Source: Acanthochromis polyacanthus (taxonomy: Eukaryota; Chordata; Actinopteri; Pomacentridae). From it: DNA of 64,000 bases. The first letter of the stretch is position 1, and every line of letters starts with the position of its first letter. The DNA is taken from the NCBI RefSeq assembly GCF_021347895.1, contig NC_067124.1, positions 2,301,630 to 2,365,629 on the forward strand. Reading direction: 5' to 3'. A program made the position numbers and the translations under genes. The notes under the pieces were generated by a model that saw only the letters and a list, made by a program, of their open reading frames with translations, did not search any database and was not told the DNA's origin. Positions 12,389 to 25,329 of this stretch are shown one piece after another.

Positions 12389-12612
12389 ACCGCCCGGCAA
12401 AACTGCGTTTTCTGGAAGGCTGCATGGTCTTGGTTGGTTGCTTGTTTGTCTGTAACAATTTGGTTTCCGCGCGATAACTCGGTAAAACATTGATGTAGCC
12501 TCACCATATTTGGTATACAGGTGTACCATAATAAGACACAGGTCAAGTTCGAATTTGGTCACCGTGACCTCATTTTCAAGGTCACAGGGGTCATCTTTGT
12601 CGCCGGGCGGTC
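12389..12612. repeat. Short element with inverted accgcccggc ends
   Basis: accgcccggc at about 12389 is mirrored by gccgggcggt ending at about 12611. The about 225 bp interior includes cgcgataactcggtaaaac and two ggtcac motifs and resembles a widespread fish repeat. It is probably a small non-autonomous DNA element or a repeat fragment. A T-rich run follows at 12630-12672. Family unknown. Confidence 0.45.
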
Positions 12613-13810
12613 CAAGTTTGGTAAAACTTCTTGTTTTGTTTTTGTTTTTTTTTGTTTTTTTGTTTTTTTACAATTTTGTTGTTTGTTGTTTTCATTTTAA
12701 AGTATAGTCTCTTTCCAACAGATGTTGGTTTATGTGACATCACTTAAGGACACTGGAGGACGATAGTAATGCAGAAAAAGCTTCTTAGTTTCATTTTAGC
12801 CCATGCGAGTTTCCTTGAGGAGAGTTGCTATCTTTTTTTTTGCCAAATAATACAACATTTAGCCTACTTTGTCTGATGTGCCAACTATATATAAGTTAAA
12901 TCAAAGTTTACTTTGACTTTTAACAGCATGTATTTGAATGGGACTTCATGGTGCTTCCGTTCTTGCTCTTGTCTTAGGTCAGAGCCTCTTTTGACTTGTT
13001 TGTGACTCAGACTTAACAACAAAAACTGATTTCTTTTTTAGGAATGGTCCAGACATATTTTCCTTTTAACTTTCATTTTAGCAAGCAAGGCATTAAGAGC
13101 AATGTCTTATTTCCACTGACATGGTAAATGAGACATAAAGGAAAAAAGGAAAAGGACAAGAGGGAGAAGCAGCGCGCCGTAGTGCGACTCTTTTGATCGT
13201 ACATGTGCCTGATATTTAACTGGTCTGCTCACAAAGATAAACCCACTCAGTTTCAGCTGAAGTAAAGGGGATGTTAAAGTGTCTTATTTCATTCTTTTCA
13301 AATTCACTTTTGGCCACATACTCTGCGCTCACTGACTGACGGACAACAGGATTCTGTGTTCAGCTGCCTCGTAGTGTCTACCAGTGCATGTGAGGTAACC
13401 TGTAGCGTCTAACAAGAGTCTGCTGTAGCTTCAGAAAACAAACTGGGTTAGACTCTCCCCATCTGAACTGCATAAGTCTCTGTGCACACATCGATCACAC
13501 CCACCCACCACCACAAGTAAATTCTCAGCATGTGGGAAGCACTGAGACATGATAAAATGGCAAATATTATGTACTGTATTTAATGCAAAGATTGCATCGA
13601 CGCATGGCTGGGAGCAGTGCCTTTGCTGTCAGAGCACTGGCACTGTAAATGAAAATGCTGGAAACAAAGTCTCATTAGAGGTGCATGGCCAGCAAAGCAG
13701 TGTCCTCTCTGCAGCGTTTCAGCACCAAAGCAGTTACAAAATTAACAACAAAATAAAACATTTCTTAAAAGTCCCAGATCAAGCCTCAGAAAAGATGTAC
13801 AAAACATTTA

Positions 13811-14160
13811 CACTATCGTTCAGAAGTTTGGGGTCGCATAGAAATGTCCTTATTTTTGAAAAAGAGGCAGTTTTCTATCAGTGAAGATAATATGAAATGA
13901 ATGATAAATCCAGTGTAGACATAGTTAATGTGGTAAATGACTATTCTAGCTGTAAACAGTTGATTTTTAATGGAATATCTCCATAGGGGTACAGAGGAAC
14001 ATTTCCAGCAACCATCACTCCTGTGTTCTAATGCTACATTGTGTTAGCTAATAGTGCTGAAAGGCTCATTGATGATTAGAAAACCCTTGTGCAGTTATGT
14101 TAGCACATGGATAAAAGGGAGAATTTCATGTTTTCCATGTTTCATGGAAAAACTTTTGTG
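13811..14160. mobile_element. Tc1-like MITE, copy 3 (decayed right end)
   Basis: TA at 13809-13810 precedes cactatcgttcagaagtttg. The interior matches the other copies closely, in the orientation of copy 2. The right end breaks down after gagaatttcatgttttcc, where a short duplication of the tccatg/tttcatgg motif occurs, so the right terminal repeat is damaged. Confidence 0.8.
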
Positions 14161-14239
14161 GACTGTGTATTGTAGTTGGCCACAGATGTTGGCTGTAACT
14201 AAGTCAAACATAGGAATGTCACAATCATTTTTTTTTGTT

Positions 14240-14420
14240 CTGATTCGATCCTAGTCATTTCATATTTAGCCTCTGCCAATTAATAATACAGTTTTCCTAG
14301 ATAGTACACACATCGAGTATTGCACCCTCTTGCTGTTTAATACTGTAGCAAGAAGTGGAGGCAGCCACTGGTGTTGGTGAGCAACAGGGACTTATGGGAG
14401 TTTTGCAGAAAGGGAGCTCT
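14240..14420. repeat. Diverged dispersed repeat (partner at 25330-25560)
   Basis: The stretch with tgccaattaataatacagttttcct and the following gagtattg block lines up with a similar series of blocks in 25375-25560. The match is patchy, with several small gaps. Its class is unknown. Confidence 0.35.
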
Positions 14421-16670
14421 ATGATGAGTCTTTTCTGAAACTTAGTGACTTCTGGCCAACACACAATCAAGCTGGGCCAACTGAGAACAGTGTCCTGGTA
14501 TTTCAGTAGCATCTAAAAAAGCAGCTTTCTGCTGTTGTTCCTGTGATAACGGATGTAAACAAAGAATCGGGCTTAGCCTCCTACCGATACGGATCAATTG
14601 AAGATTTCCGGCCCTGATCTCGACCTTGGGGTTGTATGTAAAGGTAGTTGGTGTGGCTAGCTCTTTGAAAGGTGAGTTTTGAGCTCCTTACAGACTGGTC
14701 ATAATCTGCTGGAAGTTACCAACAGATGGATCTAGTTTCTGGCTATCCAAATGCTGATTAGTTTCTTTGTGTAGGAAGCTGTGTGTTGCATTCTGCTTTG
14801 GGACTGACAGTTGAATTTAAATTTTACTCCATCCTTGACTTTAAAATGCATAGAAACACAAAGATTTTATTCCTGAATAATCAGCATTTGATTGCACTTT
14901 ACTACCACACTACAAAAAACATTAATGAATTGTACACACACAGCGTGGATATACTATTTACAGACACGCTTTTGTCCTTCTCTTTGCCCATTTCTGTTTC
15001 CGTTTTTCTTTCTGAGACAAACACATTGATTCTGTCTCTTCCTTCTCAGCTGATCTCTGACAAACACACATACATACATCATGTTCTGATACGGTTTGGC
15101 CTTGTAGCTCCGTGAAACAGAGCCAGAAGAGGGGCTTCTGTTCTACCGATGAGACAGTAATTAGTACTAACTCCTAAGGGAGTGCAGATAGACTTCACAC
15201 AGCTTGACTCTCTGTCTGTCTGTCTGTCTGTCTGTCTCTCCACTGCCATGAACAGCAGCAGGTCTCTGCCTCTCACTCTTTTGTTCCATCCAAACAAACG
15301 CACTGCTTCCTCAAAATAGTCATTAGCACAATCTGCCACATCCAGCTAACTTTATCTGCCTTCGTTTGGCTTTGAGGAAACTTCTGCTGCATGCAGTTCT
15401 GTAAAGAAAAGACACAAATCAAATAAAAAGGAATATCGTACATGAAGGGTTTTTTGTTGTTGTTTTCGTTGATATATGTGTAGAAAATGCTGAATATGGG
15501 CGTGTGACTTAGTAAACACATCTATAGAGTTGCTGTTTGCCTTCTCCTCCTCCCGTCTGCTTTGGTTTGTTCGATTTTTAGAAAGAACACACAGAGTGAT
15601 GGACAGCATTTCCATAGAGATTATGCATTTTCATTAGCCAGTTAGACACTATGTCATGTGTGCTGCTTTGGTCCATGAGGGAATGGGCACTTGGGTGAAA
15701 TGGCCAGAAAGATTCTGTTCGCTTCAGCAGTTTTGCTGGAATGATTGAAAGTGTGTGCGAGGGAGCGCAGTGCTGGGAATCTTGTATTGCTGTTTCAGGA
15801 CTTTTTCAGACTAGAGACAGATAGTGTTTCAGGAGCCATTTTTCACTTTTTTACTCAAAGTTTTTGCTGGAGCACTCGAGTATTTTTAAACTTTCTATTA
15901 AGACACATTGTGTGTGTTTGTCAGTGTGTTCTTTTTTTCTGTCTATATACATGTGCGGGTGTGAGTTAACATGGGTAAGTGGATAGACCTGCTGCTGAGT
16001 GTTTACGGATTACCTGTTCAGATTAGCCCAGTTAACTAATTTATAATTGTAAAACCGAGTCCTGGAATCACCTCTTCTTTTTAATAGGATTTGAGTTGTT
16101 GTCGTAGGCAGATTTGATTTGACCTAGTGCAGAACGCCACAACCATCGATAGATTTTACATAAGTGGTCCACTTCTAAAGTCTTTCACTGCAAGTGATAA
16201 TGTGTAAGGAAAATCTGTCTGCGCTGTATCTGATGTTTCTGTTTTAAAGTGCTGATTTTGTATTTCTAGAAAAAAAAAAATCCGGAGTAATTGACACTGC
16301 AAATAACAAGAGAGCTTATGGAGCGTGGTAATTACTGAATGTAAATACGCTGACCATGAATAGTATTAAAAAACGGTGACTTTTTTTTTGAAGAACCTGA
16401 ACGTTTTGGATTGTTTTTGATCACACAACGAAGTAACTTAGGCTAGAAGCCGAGTGGTAGCGGGCTAATGCTAGTCAGTCAAAGCTCTCAGAAATTCTCA
16501 GTATTTTTCCTCTCTTGTTCATTTACCCTTCCCCTGACTTTTAGTCAGCTATATTTATCAATTACACACCATTTTGTTAAAAAAAAAAAATGTAAAATCA
16601 AAGTCCACCAAGCAAACTAGCTGTTAGCAAAAGTTGTTAGCTTAGTTCATCACTGCTAGTACAAAAGATT
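14421..16670. other. Non-coding stretch with a (TCTG)n microsatellite
   Basis: A (TCTG)n microsatellite of about 26 bp lies at 15211-15238. Otherwise no gene is supported. Frames at 14783-15115 and 15079-15615 are AT-rich and motif-free. Confidence 0.45.
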
Positions 16671-17031
16671 CATCCATACATCCATTCTCTATACACCGCT
16701 TTATCCTCACTAGGGTCATGGGGGGTGCTGGAGTCTATCCCAGCTGACTCGGGTGAAGGCAGGGGACACCCTGGACAGGTCACCAGTCTGTCACAGGGCT
16801 ACATATACAGACACACAATCACATTCACACCTACGGGCAATTTAGAGTAACCAATTAACCTCAGCATGTTTTTGGACTGTGGGAGGAAGCCGGAGTACCC
16901 GGAGAAAACCCACGCATGCACAGGGAGAACATGCAAACTCCATGCAGAAAGATCCCAGGAAAGCCAGGACGCGAACCAGGGATCTTCTTGCTGCAAGGCG
17001 AAAGTGCTAACCACTACTGCACTGTGCAGCC
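16671..17031 (-). mobile_element. (GGAT)n-tailed tRNA-headed retroposon, long form
   Basis: On the minus strand the element starts at ggctgcacagtgcagtagtg, passes a box B-like ggttcgcgtcc, the block with tgcatgcgtgggttttctcc, and the block with ccctgtgacagactggtgac, and ends in a short (GGAT)n tail. A likely imperfect target duplication (aaaagattcat / aaaattcat) flanks it. It is the full-length form of the repeat seen in short form at 2827 and 58938. Confidence 0.8.
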
Positions 17032-18164
17032 AAAATTCATACAAGTTATTCAAAATATGTTATTTGCACCATAAACTTGTGTCTCATTACTCTCTAAACA
17101 ATGTATTTTGTAAAAATAAAAAAAAATTAAAAATAGTTAGACAGCAGAATTGAAATAACAGCAGTGGCACAAAGCAGCTCATCAGCTACGGTAGCTTTTG
17201 GACTCTCTGGCTGTCCGTCCAACATCAGCTACGACATCGAGGTCAATTACTATTGGTCACATTCTACTTAGCGATTATTTATTGATTTATTTTGCCTCCT
17301 TAAGTATAATGCTAAATTCGTTTTGACTCCAAATTTTGCAGTTTTATATCCTGATGTGTTTCAGTGAGAAATCTAAAGGGAGAGCTCTCGACTTTAAAAC
17401 TACGACTTCAAAGACACACGGTCTTTTCTATTTTGGGCCTGGAGTGTGGAAACATGCAACAAGTCCTGATCAGAGGGTTTGGAGACCTACTTAGATGTCT
17501 GATCTAACGTGAACATGTACCTGAACAAGTACTGCTCGAACCATTAATGATGGATTCTGATTTTTGATGGAGAGCCTATGTAAAGAAGTTACCTTATCGC
17601 TGTTAGATGATGTGTTAAAGCTTTGCAGCAGCATCTTGGACCATTTTTAAACGAGGTGTTTAATTTTACAGGTGAAAATGGAATTTGTGTTAAGAGTGAA
17701 ATAACAGCATTTCTATCACTACAGATGGCTCTACATTTGCTGCAACTTTTCTTCCTCTGGTTGTTACTCACTGTTTCCAGCTCAGTTGTTCAACAACATC
17801 CCACTGTTAATTCTTTTTTACGGTACAGACAGCTCTGCACTGGGCGAGCAGGCCGATGCTAATAAATTCACCCTTAACAAGGGTGTGATTAGCCTATTGA
17901 TTTTCCTCTTCCAACTTCCTTGCCACTGCAAAAATTGTCTTGCACGATTACATTTCTGTGACACAGCAGACTGACACCACCGATCTCAGATGCAAATGTG
18001 CTTTGGTCTCCCTGCCCTTGAGCAGAGAAGGTCACGCAGCATTTCTCACTCTGCTGTGTGTTCACAATACTATGACACATGCTGTAGTTTTCATTCATAT
18101 ACTGTACCCTTCTATACATAGCACTAATGATTCCTGCCGCTCTTCCTTGTTTGCCCCTTTGCAG
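17032..18164. other. Presumed intron sequence
   Basis: Repeat-poor, AT-rich DNA upstream of the exon at 18165. It ends with the pyrimidine-rich acceptor tract ccttgtttgcccctttgcag. Confidence 0.45.
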
Positions 18165-18361
18165 ACTGAAGAAGAAGTCTCAGTCGGTGGATATTGCCAG
18201 TCAAGGTTTCTCCCCGACTCTGGTGCCAGCCTCGCCCCTCAACAAGGCTGCACCACCTGTTGCCAAGACAACCACCGTCCTCGCAGTGGAGGAAAACAAC
18301 ACCACCAACTCCCAGCGCCGCAGCCCTCGGTGTGGTGAACTGAAGAGAGGCTACACCATAG
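18165..18361 (+). CDS. Internal exon of an unidentified protein-coding gene
   Basis: A strong acceptor (ttgtttgcccctttgcag, ending at 18164) and a good donor (ATAG then gtaaat at 18362) bracket 197 bp. The exon opens in phase 2 and closes in phase 1. The reading frame gives about 65 residues: a lysine-rich start (LKKKSQSVDIASQ), a Pro/Ala/Thr-rich middle, and a basic end (SQRRSPRCGELKRGYTIG). The composition suggests a disordered, possibly phosphorylated linker of a cytoplasmic scaffold or signalling protein. GC-rich third positions contrast with the flanks. The other frame open across part of this region has a stop before the donor. I do not recognise the gene. Other exons are not visible nearby, so the flanking introns are large. 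Confidence 0.75.
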
Positions 18362-18407
18362 GTAAATGACAGGGGGCGGGGCTAATGTAAATGTACTATT
18401 GTAAGTG

Positions 18408-18763
18408 CATCCATCCATTATCTATACACTGCCTAAATTATTAGGGTATTGGGGGCTGGAGTCTATCCCAGCTGACTGAAGGTGAACTCAGGGGACACCT
18501 GGGCAGGTCACCAGTCTATCACAGGACTACAATGGAGACAAACAGTCACACTCACATTCACACCTACAGACAGTTTAGAGTTACCAGTTAACCTCAGCAT
18601 GTTTTTGGATTGTGAGAGGAAGCTGGAAAACCAGGAGAAAACCCACACATGTACAGAACATGGAGACTCCATGCAAAAACATCCCAGGAGGGCGGGTTGT
18701 AAACCAGGGATCTTCTAGCTGTGAGGCGACAGTAGTACCCACCCCACCACTGTGCAGCCCATC
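18408..18763 (-). mobile_element. (GGAT)n-tailed retroposon, diverged long form
   Basis: The order of blocks is the same as at 16671-17031 (tail gcatccatccatt at the left, gtgcagcc at the right), but with many substitutions and small deletions, so it is an older copy. It begins about 45 bp downstream of the exon donor, inside the intron. Confidence 0.75.
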
Positions 18764-19691
18764 TACAAGAACACTTAATTCAAATTGGGTGCCCAGTTAT
18801 TACATCTTCCAGCTGTTGCTACCTGATCGTTTGCAGCCAAGCTTCTGGGAAATTACTTTTTGTAATGCTTTGTGTGTATACATTTATAAATGTTTGTGTG
18901 TGGAGTTCACGTATTGTCTAAACCACTGACACAAACTTCTCACACAGCCAAACTTCACTTCGTCACATCCACCACTGTCTCTCCCTGTCTCATAACTTCT
19001 AATTCATTTCCTGTGCACAAATTCTAATTATGTGGTTCTGATAACATTCATTCCTGTGATGACACCTTTTCTGGGCGGTGGCGGGGTGGTGTTACCTGCC
19101 TGGTCTGTGTCGGAGACTAGGTTGCTAAAAACAGAACTGAGTCCACATTAGAGCTGACTTCTCAGAGACGATGAAATGACTTTGAGCTAAACAAATTCTA
19201 AACTGATGAATCCAATGCTTCTCAGTTCACTTCACTGATGCGATTCAGTTAACAAGCTGCTCAGGCCAAATTTAAAAAGAGGGAGTCGGGGTGGAAATAC
19301 GCAGTGCTGCTGAAGGTGATCTGCAAGATCTTTTGTTGTCTCTCTTTTCTTATTTACTTCATTATATTTACTTGATTTGATGGAGTTTGTTCACATATAT
19401 GCATTACCATAGTCATTTTTATTCCGAATACAACGTGTTTTCTCCTACTAGATTTTGTCTATTCTACACCAGAGACTTGGATTTTATGATTGTAAAACTA
19501 AAGGATTTTATAGACCATATCAGTTGTGTCACTCATTGTTATTATTATTAAGTTGAAAAAGTGGCATTACACAGCTGATATATCTAAATTTAAGGGAACT
19601 TTGTCCAATTATAGAATTGGGATATTATAGTTTAATACAGCTTTGCAGCAATTTAAAATGGCTTTTTGGGTAAGTAGATGGAACAAATATA
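18764..19691. other. Presumed intron sequence
   Basis: No exon or repeat recognised between the retroposon and the next MITE. Confidence 0.4.
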
Positions 19692-20057
19692 CACTGCTGT
19701 TTAAAAGTTTGGGGTCACTTAGAAATGTCCTTTATTTTGAAAGGAAAGCAGTTTTTTCAGTGAAGATAACGTTAAATGAATGATAAATCCAGTGCAGACA
19801 TAGTTAATGTGGTAAATGACTATTGTTGCTGGAAACAGCTGATTTTTAATGGAATATCTCCATAGGGGTACAGAGGAACATTTCCAGCAACCATCACTCC
19901 TGTGTTCTAATGCTACATTGTGTTAGCTAATGCTGTTGAAAGGCTCATTGATGATTAGAAAACCCTTGTGCAGTTATGTTAGCACATGGATAAAAGTGGG
20001 AGTTTTCATGGAAAACATGGAATTGTCTGGTTGATGCCAAACTTTTGAACGGTAATG
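19692..20057. mobile_element. Tc1-like MITE, copy 4
   Basis: TA flanks at 19690-19691 and 20058-20059. It is 366 bp, in the same orientation as copies 2 and 3, and its right end ccaaacttttgaacggtaat is well kept. Confidence 0.85.
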
Positions 20058-20584
20058 TATATGTGAGGACATTCTAATTTAATGTGGAAATATCTTTTAA
20101 TAGACCTGAGAGGGAAAATCTGAAGTTCTTGTTTTAAATCCCGACTTAGTTCCAGTGTAGAAAGTGGAGTTAGACTGCCATGGAAACAGAGAGTCAACAG
20201 TGAGAGAGAAAATGAGAGGGTACAAAGAAAGTATGAAAGCCAAACAGGAAGTGAAGCAAGTCAAACTTTGCTCTGCCAAAAAGTGCCAGACATGGAAGTA
20301 TTGAAATGTCAGAGCTGAGAGCACTGAGTGCTGAGCATCATGTTTACTGGTCAGTGCACACTGTAATGCTGCAAGGAGAAACCTGTGTCGTGGTTGTCTT
20401 CGTTTCTTTAGCTCTTTCGAGTTTTAGTGGCTTGACTCTTAGTTCTTTAAGTTTCTTGTTGCCGTGACCACTTCATAAAGGAGTGATGGGAGATTGGTTT
20501 ACGCGTTTATTGACTAACATCATCCATTTGGTCAAACTACCGTATTGCCCTGCTGCCCACTCATTTATTGCAAAAGAACACAAC

Positions 20585-20735
20585 AAAGAAGCTGGAGTAC
20601 CTGGAGAAAACCCACGCATGCACAGAAATCAGCAAACACTATGCAGAAAGATCCCAGGCTGGGACCTGAACCGGAGATCTTCTAGCTGCAAGGCAACGGT
20701 GCTAACCACTGATCACTGTGCATTCCAGTCACTAT
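20585..20735 (-). mobile_element. Fragment of the (GGAT)n retroposon head
   Basis: Only the head part is present: gaaaacccacgcatgcacag, the block with tgcagaaagatcccagg, and a decayed pol III box region ending cactgtgca. The tail half is missing. It has several internal deletions, so it is an old relic. Confidence 0.65.
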
Positions 20736-22139
20736 ACATTTCATTCCAAATGTAATTAGAATTTAGATATATAGAGATGTCATTTCTAGGTTTATTAAAC
20801 TGAGCTGTGAATGTTAAAGCAAACTTCCATAGTAAATAACTCACAGATTTACACATAAATACCATCTGACGTTAAACTGAACGGCATACTTGACACTTAG
20901 CAATAATGTGGCTATTTCTACAGCAAATAGTCATCTTCATGCCGATCCAACAGCTTACTCACTATTTGACACATTGCAGCTCTCTTATTGGAATTCTTGG
21001 CAAACTTGAATTTCACTGCATGTCCTTGATAATATACAGTCGGTGATTAGTCATGTAAATCAGCGCAGCAGCTTTAAACCTTGCAGCGGTGTCTTCTGCG
21101 GGGAGCAGTTTGCATGAGGGTCGTGTCATCAGGGTTACAGCGCATCGCTCGGTAGGCAGGAGTTGGGTTTGGTGTGTCTGCTGGTGTCACACACCGATGA
21201 GCTTTCTACAGAGTCATCAGCCATCGACTCTCCTCCTGCAGGCCAAACATCGACCGGAGAATGGATTGATCTGCAGTCGTCCGTATCAGCTCGGTCGGCA
21301 ATAATCAATAAAGGAAATTGTGGGATAAAAGCTTGGCAGGACAGGTGGACTGACTGTTGATATCTCAGCCCGCTCTTATCATCCATTACCCGTTCAGTGG
21401 CAACCGTGGGCTCTTTTTAAAAAGCACAAGGTCGGAAGTCACAGTCGTTCAGCCATTAAATGAAATGCGACTGTGACTTATTGTGCTTTTACGGCTTTTA
21501 ACTACAAAGTAACAAATTGAAGAAGGCTCTAAAGCATGAGTCATAGCAGTTAATTATTCGCTCTGGCTAGCGTTGGCCTAGATAAACCACCATCAGATAA
21601 AGGCCTGAGTTTCCACCATACGGCTACCGGAATAGTGCATCTGTCAGTCACTTGCGCTGTTGTATCACATAATGAGGCGTTGATTAATGACTGTCCCGTC
21701 TATGTAGATGATGCAGTAAGTGCAGCCTTGTGGCATTTTTATATAGTCAAACCCAGGCCAGGCTGCTCCTACAGGGCTGATCATGCTAATTTATTCTAAT
21801 GGGATAGTAATAATGTGGCAGGCAGCTTGCTGTGCTTGTCTGCCAGGCTTCAGACAGACCTGTCATTAGAGGCACATAGCACATTCACAAAAGACATTTT
21901 AATAACCCGACCAATGAGCCTCCCACCAGGGCGACGCCTCCTCTGAGGACAAGCCGTGATTGATACATGGACGATGTTCTTCCATTAATAGTGGCACAGT
22001 CATTGCAGTGTCCTTTAACTCTGAGTGAGAATAAGCAGCATTTAAATATGCTGATGTTGATGAGTCGGCTTTGCTCATGGTGGTGTCAGCCAAGCAAAAC
22101 AGAAAGAGGTATCATATTCTATAAGAGAATGTACGACAC
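20736..22139. other. Non-coding stretch, possible regulatory islands
   Basis: No exon supported. Segments at 21060-21400 and 21660-22000 are repeat-free and less AT-rich than the surroundings and might be conserved elements. This is compositional inference only. Confidence 0.35.
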
Positions 22140-23205
22140 AATCAAGAACCACTCCACAGTCAGAGAGATGAAGGGTGAGAGCAGAAAATGACAGTGAAGG
22201 AAGAAGAGGCAATAAGAAAGTGAAAGCAAAAGGAGGAGGTGGATGACACATGTAAAAAACAAGGCAAAGATCAGGAAAGGATAGGATAGGAAAGGAAATA
22301 AATGGAAGAAAGAGAATAACAAAAAACTTTGAAGTAAAAAAGACCGGAAAGAAGAGGATGAAATTAAAGGCAAATGAAGAGATGAGATAAAATGAGGAGG
22401 GAAACGTAGGAAAGGAATGAGAAGAAACAACGAGAGAGGAAATCAAAGCAGAGGACATGAATGCAAAGGGAAGGAGATATGACAAAATGTTGGGGAAGGA
22501 AGAAAGGCAAAGGAAAGAGAAAGGAAAATATGAGCAAGGCCAAATAATAGGAGAGTAAAAGAGAGGGAAGAAATTAAAAAGAGGGAAGACAGAAGGAAAG
22601 GGAATGAAAGGAGAGCATTAAAGTTCAGGAAATGAGAGCTTGAAAGAAAAGTTGAGTAAAACATGGAGGAAAGATAAGATGAAAGGAAAGGAGGTGACTG
22701 GGCGAGGAAGAAAAGGAATGGACGGGAATTTGGCAGAGGAGAGGAGACGTGCTAAAATGAATGAATGAGGAAATGAAAAGGTAAACGAAAAAAGTATGGA
22801 AAATGAAAACAAATCAAGGGAAACTTCTTTAGGTGGAGGGAAAAGGAAAGGAAAGGGAAGACAGGGACAAAGGAAAATGGAGAAAAGCCAAAAGATTGGG
22901 GAGGTAAAGAGAAGATACGATTCAAAAGAAAGCACAGTGCAGGAAAACAATGGAAAGTAGGGGAGTTCAAAGGAGAGACGAGGAAATTAAAGAACAAGAA
23001 AATGAGGGATCGGGAGGCAACATGGCAATAAAGAGAAAAAGATGAGTGAAATAAGAGAAAAGAAAAGGAATTAGAGGAAATGAAAAGAGATGAAGGAAAA
23101 GAAATTCAAGAAGAGGGAAAGGAAGAAACCATAGGGGGAAGAAATGGAAAGGAAAGAGATGTAAAGGGTTGGTAAGAAAAGCAGTGGAAAAGAAAAGAAA
23201 AGCTC
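22140..23205. repeat. About 1 kb purine-rich (GA) tract on the plus strand
   Basis: For about 1,065 bp the plus strand is mostly A and G, with short irregular aggaaag, gagaaa and aaggaaag motifs and few pyrimidines. There is no exact repeat unit. The complementary pyrimidine strand yields several long Phe/Ser/Leu-rich open frames, which are an artefact of composition. Tracts of this kind can adopt triplex (H-DNA) forms. Confidence 0.8.
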
Positions 23206-25329
23206 CTGAGGGGGTGCAACACTTGACACCAGTTCTCCCTCGACTCCCAGCGTCTCTGTCTGACAGCCTCCGATTCCCACCGCCATGTCTGACCTTTACA
23301 TCATTATAGCCAGCCTTTAGCCCGCACTCTGAGGCTCACTGAGCTCTGCTTGGTAATAGAACGCCAAACTGGAGATGAACCGAGTGTCTCCACAGCTGTA
23401 GACTCATTACGTATGACTTACAGTGTTCCTGCCTACAACAAGTGCATGAGAAAACTGCTTCATCACACTGTGCTCTTATTGCTGTACAAGAACCATTCTG
23501 TCTGTTTATTTGCCAGGCCTGACTCACGCTCTCTGTGCCTATATACAGGACAGGCGGAGCTGCTTCTGCATGTTTATGCCGTCTAAAGTTTACTACAGAG
23601 ACAGATTACGACTGTTAGGTAAAGCACTCGCAGGCAGGAAGTGTGCCTCTGTCCCCCCAGCAAACGTCTTAGTATGGGTGCAAAGGGAGAGTCTTCACAG
23701 CATGTCACTGCAACTAATGGCTTCTGAGAGGAGAGCTGCATCCCCCCACACCGCCCCCCATGTGCTTCTTTCTGCCTTTTTTCTACCATTTTGTTCTCCA
23801 GTACCCTCCTCTCCCTCACTTGACCCCCTCCCCCTCCATCTCTCACTCTCTCCATCTTCACACTCTCTAGCTTGTTATCCTCTAATGTATTTCCTGTGTC
23901 TCTGACCGGGAGGTACAGGCGAAAGGGTAATCTGTCTCAAGGACAGACGGACGGTACCAACAGATTGCTACTAACTGTGGCACCAACCTTGGCTTCGGTG
24001 TTGAGGAGAGGCATTTTATCATGTTATTCTCCTGTTGGACTTATTTCCACGCTCGAGAGGCAGCGAAACTCTCACTTATGTATACATGCACACAAGGATG
24101 ACCTGACCACTGGCAACAGTAAACAAAATATGGCGTTTTTATTAAAGGTTTGACCTGTTTCTTTTAAATGCAAATGCCCAGAACCAGCCAAAACACAAAC
24201 ATTTTTTATGATCGTCCATCAAGATGTTTTATATTTGCAGCAGAGTCTTCAAATTAGATCGTTTTTAGGCTGATAAATTCCTAACTAGTAAAACATTGAC
24301 TGCGTGATTTGAATTTTTATTGAAAGAATAATATCAGACTCATATAAGGGAAAACCAATCATTCAGAGCTTATTCTGAAGTCTCATAATATAAATCATTT
24401 CCTTCTAACAAGGGAAATCATGTGTGTATGTGGCGTTATTGAAGCCCTGCTGTCCTTTGCTACCTCAGTGTGTGCGTGGCTTGCAGGCAGAAAAGAGGCC
24501 TGACTGCTAACACAGCATTGTATCTGCAGCAGCTGACACAGGAAATGCTAATAAACACGTGCTAGCGTACCCGAACACCCAGAGAGCGACGGTCCCTGCC
24601 ACCGCCACCTTCTGACTGATTATTCCCCTGTTAGTTATTCATTGGATTTTCACTGCAGGGTCGAAGAGGGGAGGAACGGGTGCAGGGGGGCTGGCAATAC
24701 AGTAACTCGCTGCAGGCTCCCACCAAGCATTGCTTAATGTGCAGTTTCATGAAAGGGAGTGACCGGAATACCATTAGCAGCCATTCGATGGATCGAAGGA
24801 AGTGTCAGGTTAGGTGTTAAGTCGCTGCCCTGCCGCTCCTTTACTTCTGATACTTGTGTGTTTGCTTGAGCGTACAGCCACAGCTGCAGCACTTGTCCTT
24901 GGAAACAGCACTTTCCAGTCCCCAGCAGCAGCTGCATGGATATGGCAGGAGGAGCTAATCACTGTGGCAGTTGACAGTTATAGCCAACACCGCAGGCGCT
25001 ACACCCATGTTGCTCTCTTTCTGTGTTTGATGTAATTGTCTCAGGTGGCACATCTCTTGTGTTTACACATCCGGATTGTAGCCAGGGGTGGCAATTACGC
25101 ACAAGCCTCTGTGAGACGTCGCTCTGCTTTTTTTTTCTATGGAAATGGGACAACTTTCATATCTATGACCATTTTCAAAGGAAATGGAAATGCTGTGGCA
25201 CACTATTCTCTGCGTGATTTGAATTTGCACTTGTTAGTTTAGTTTGATGATCAAATTATAGAGAAAGTGTGGGATACATGTGACTCCCACACTTCATTTT
25301 TAGGAGTTAAATGTCCGTCCTTATCTTCT
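23206..25329. other. Non-coding stretch
   Basis: No gene or large repeat recognised. The border with the purine tract is sharp at about 23206. Open frames at 23510-23905 and 24814-25035 show no domain or splice context. Confidence 0.4.

Noticed and set aside
17940..18338. 132-codon frame covering the exon at 18165
   Set aside because: It runs from intron sequence through the acceptor and stops before the donor, so the other frame fits the splice sites better.
22075..23286. Long Phe/Ser/Leu-rich open frames on the minus strand
   Set aside because: They are the pyrimidine-strand reading of the purine tract; no start context or motif.
24814..25035. Secreted-like small frame (hydrophobic start)
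   Set aside because: It begins at a non-ATG codon in ordinary non-coding sequence and shows no further support.
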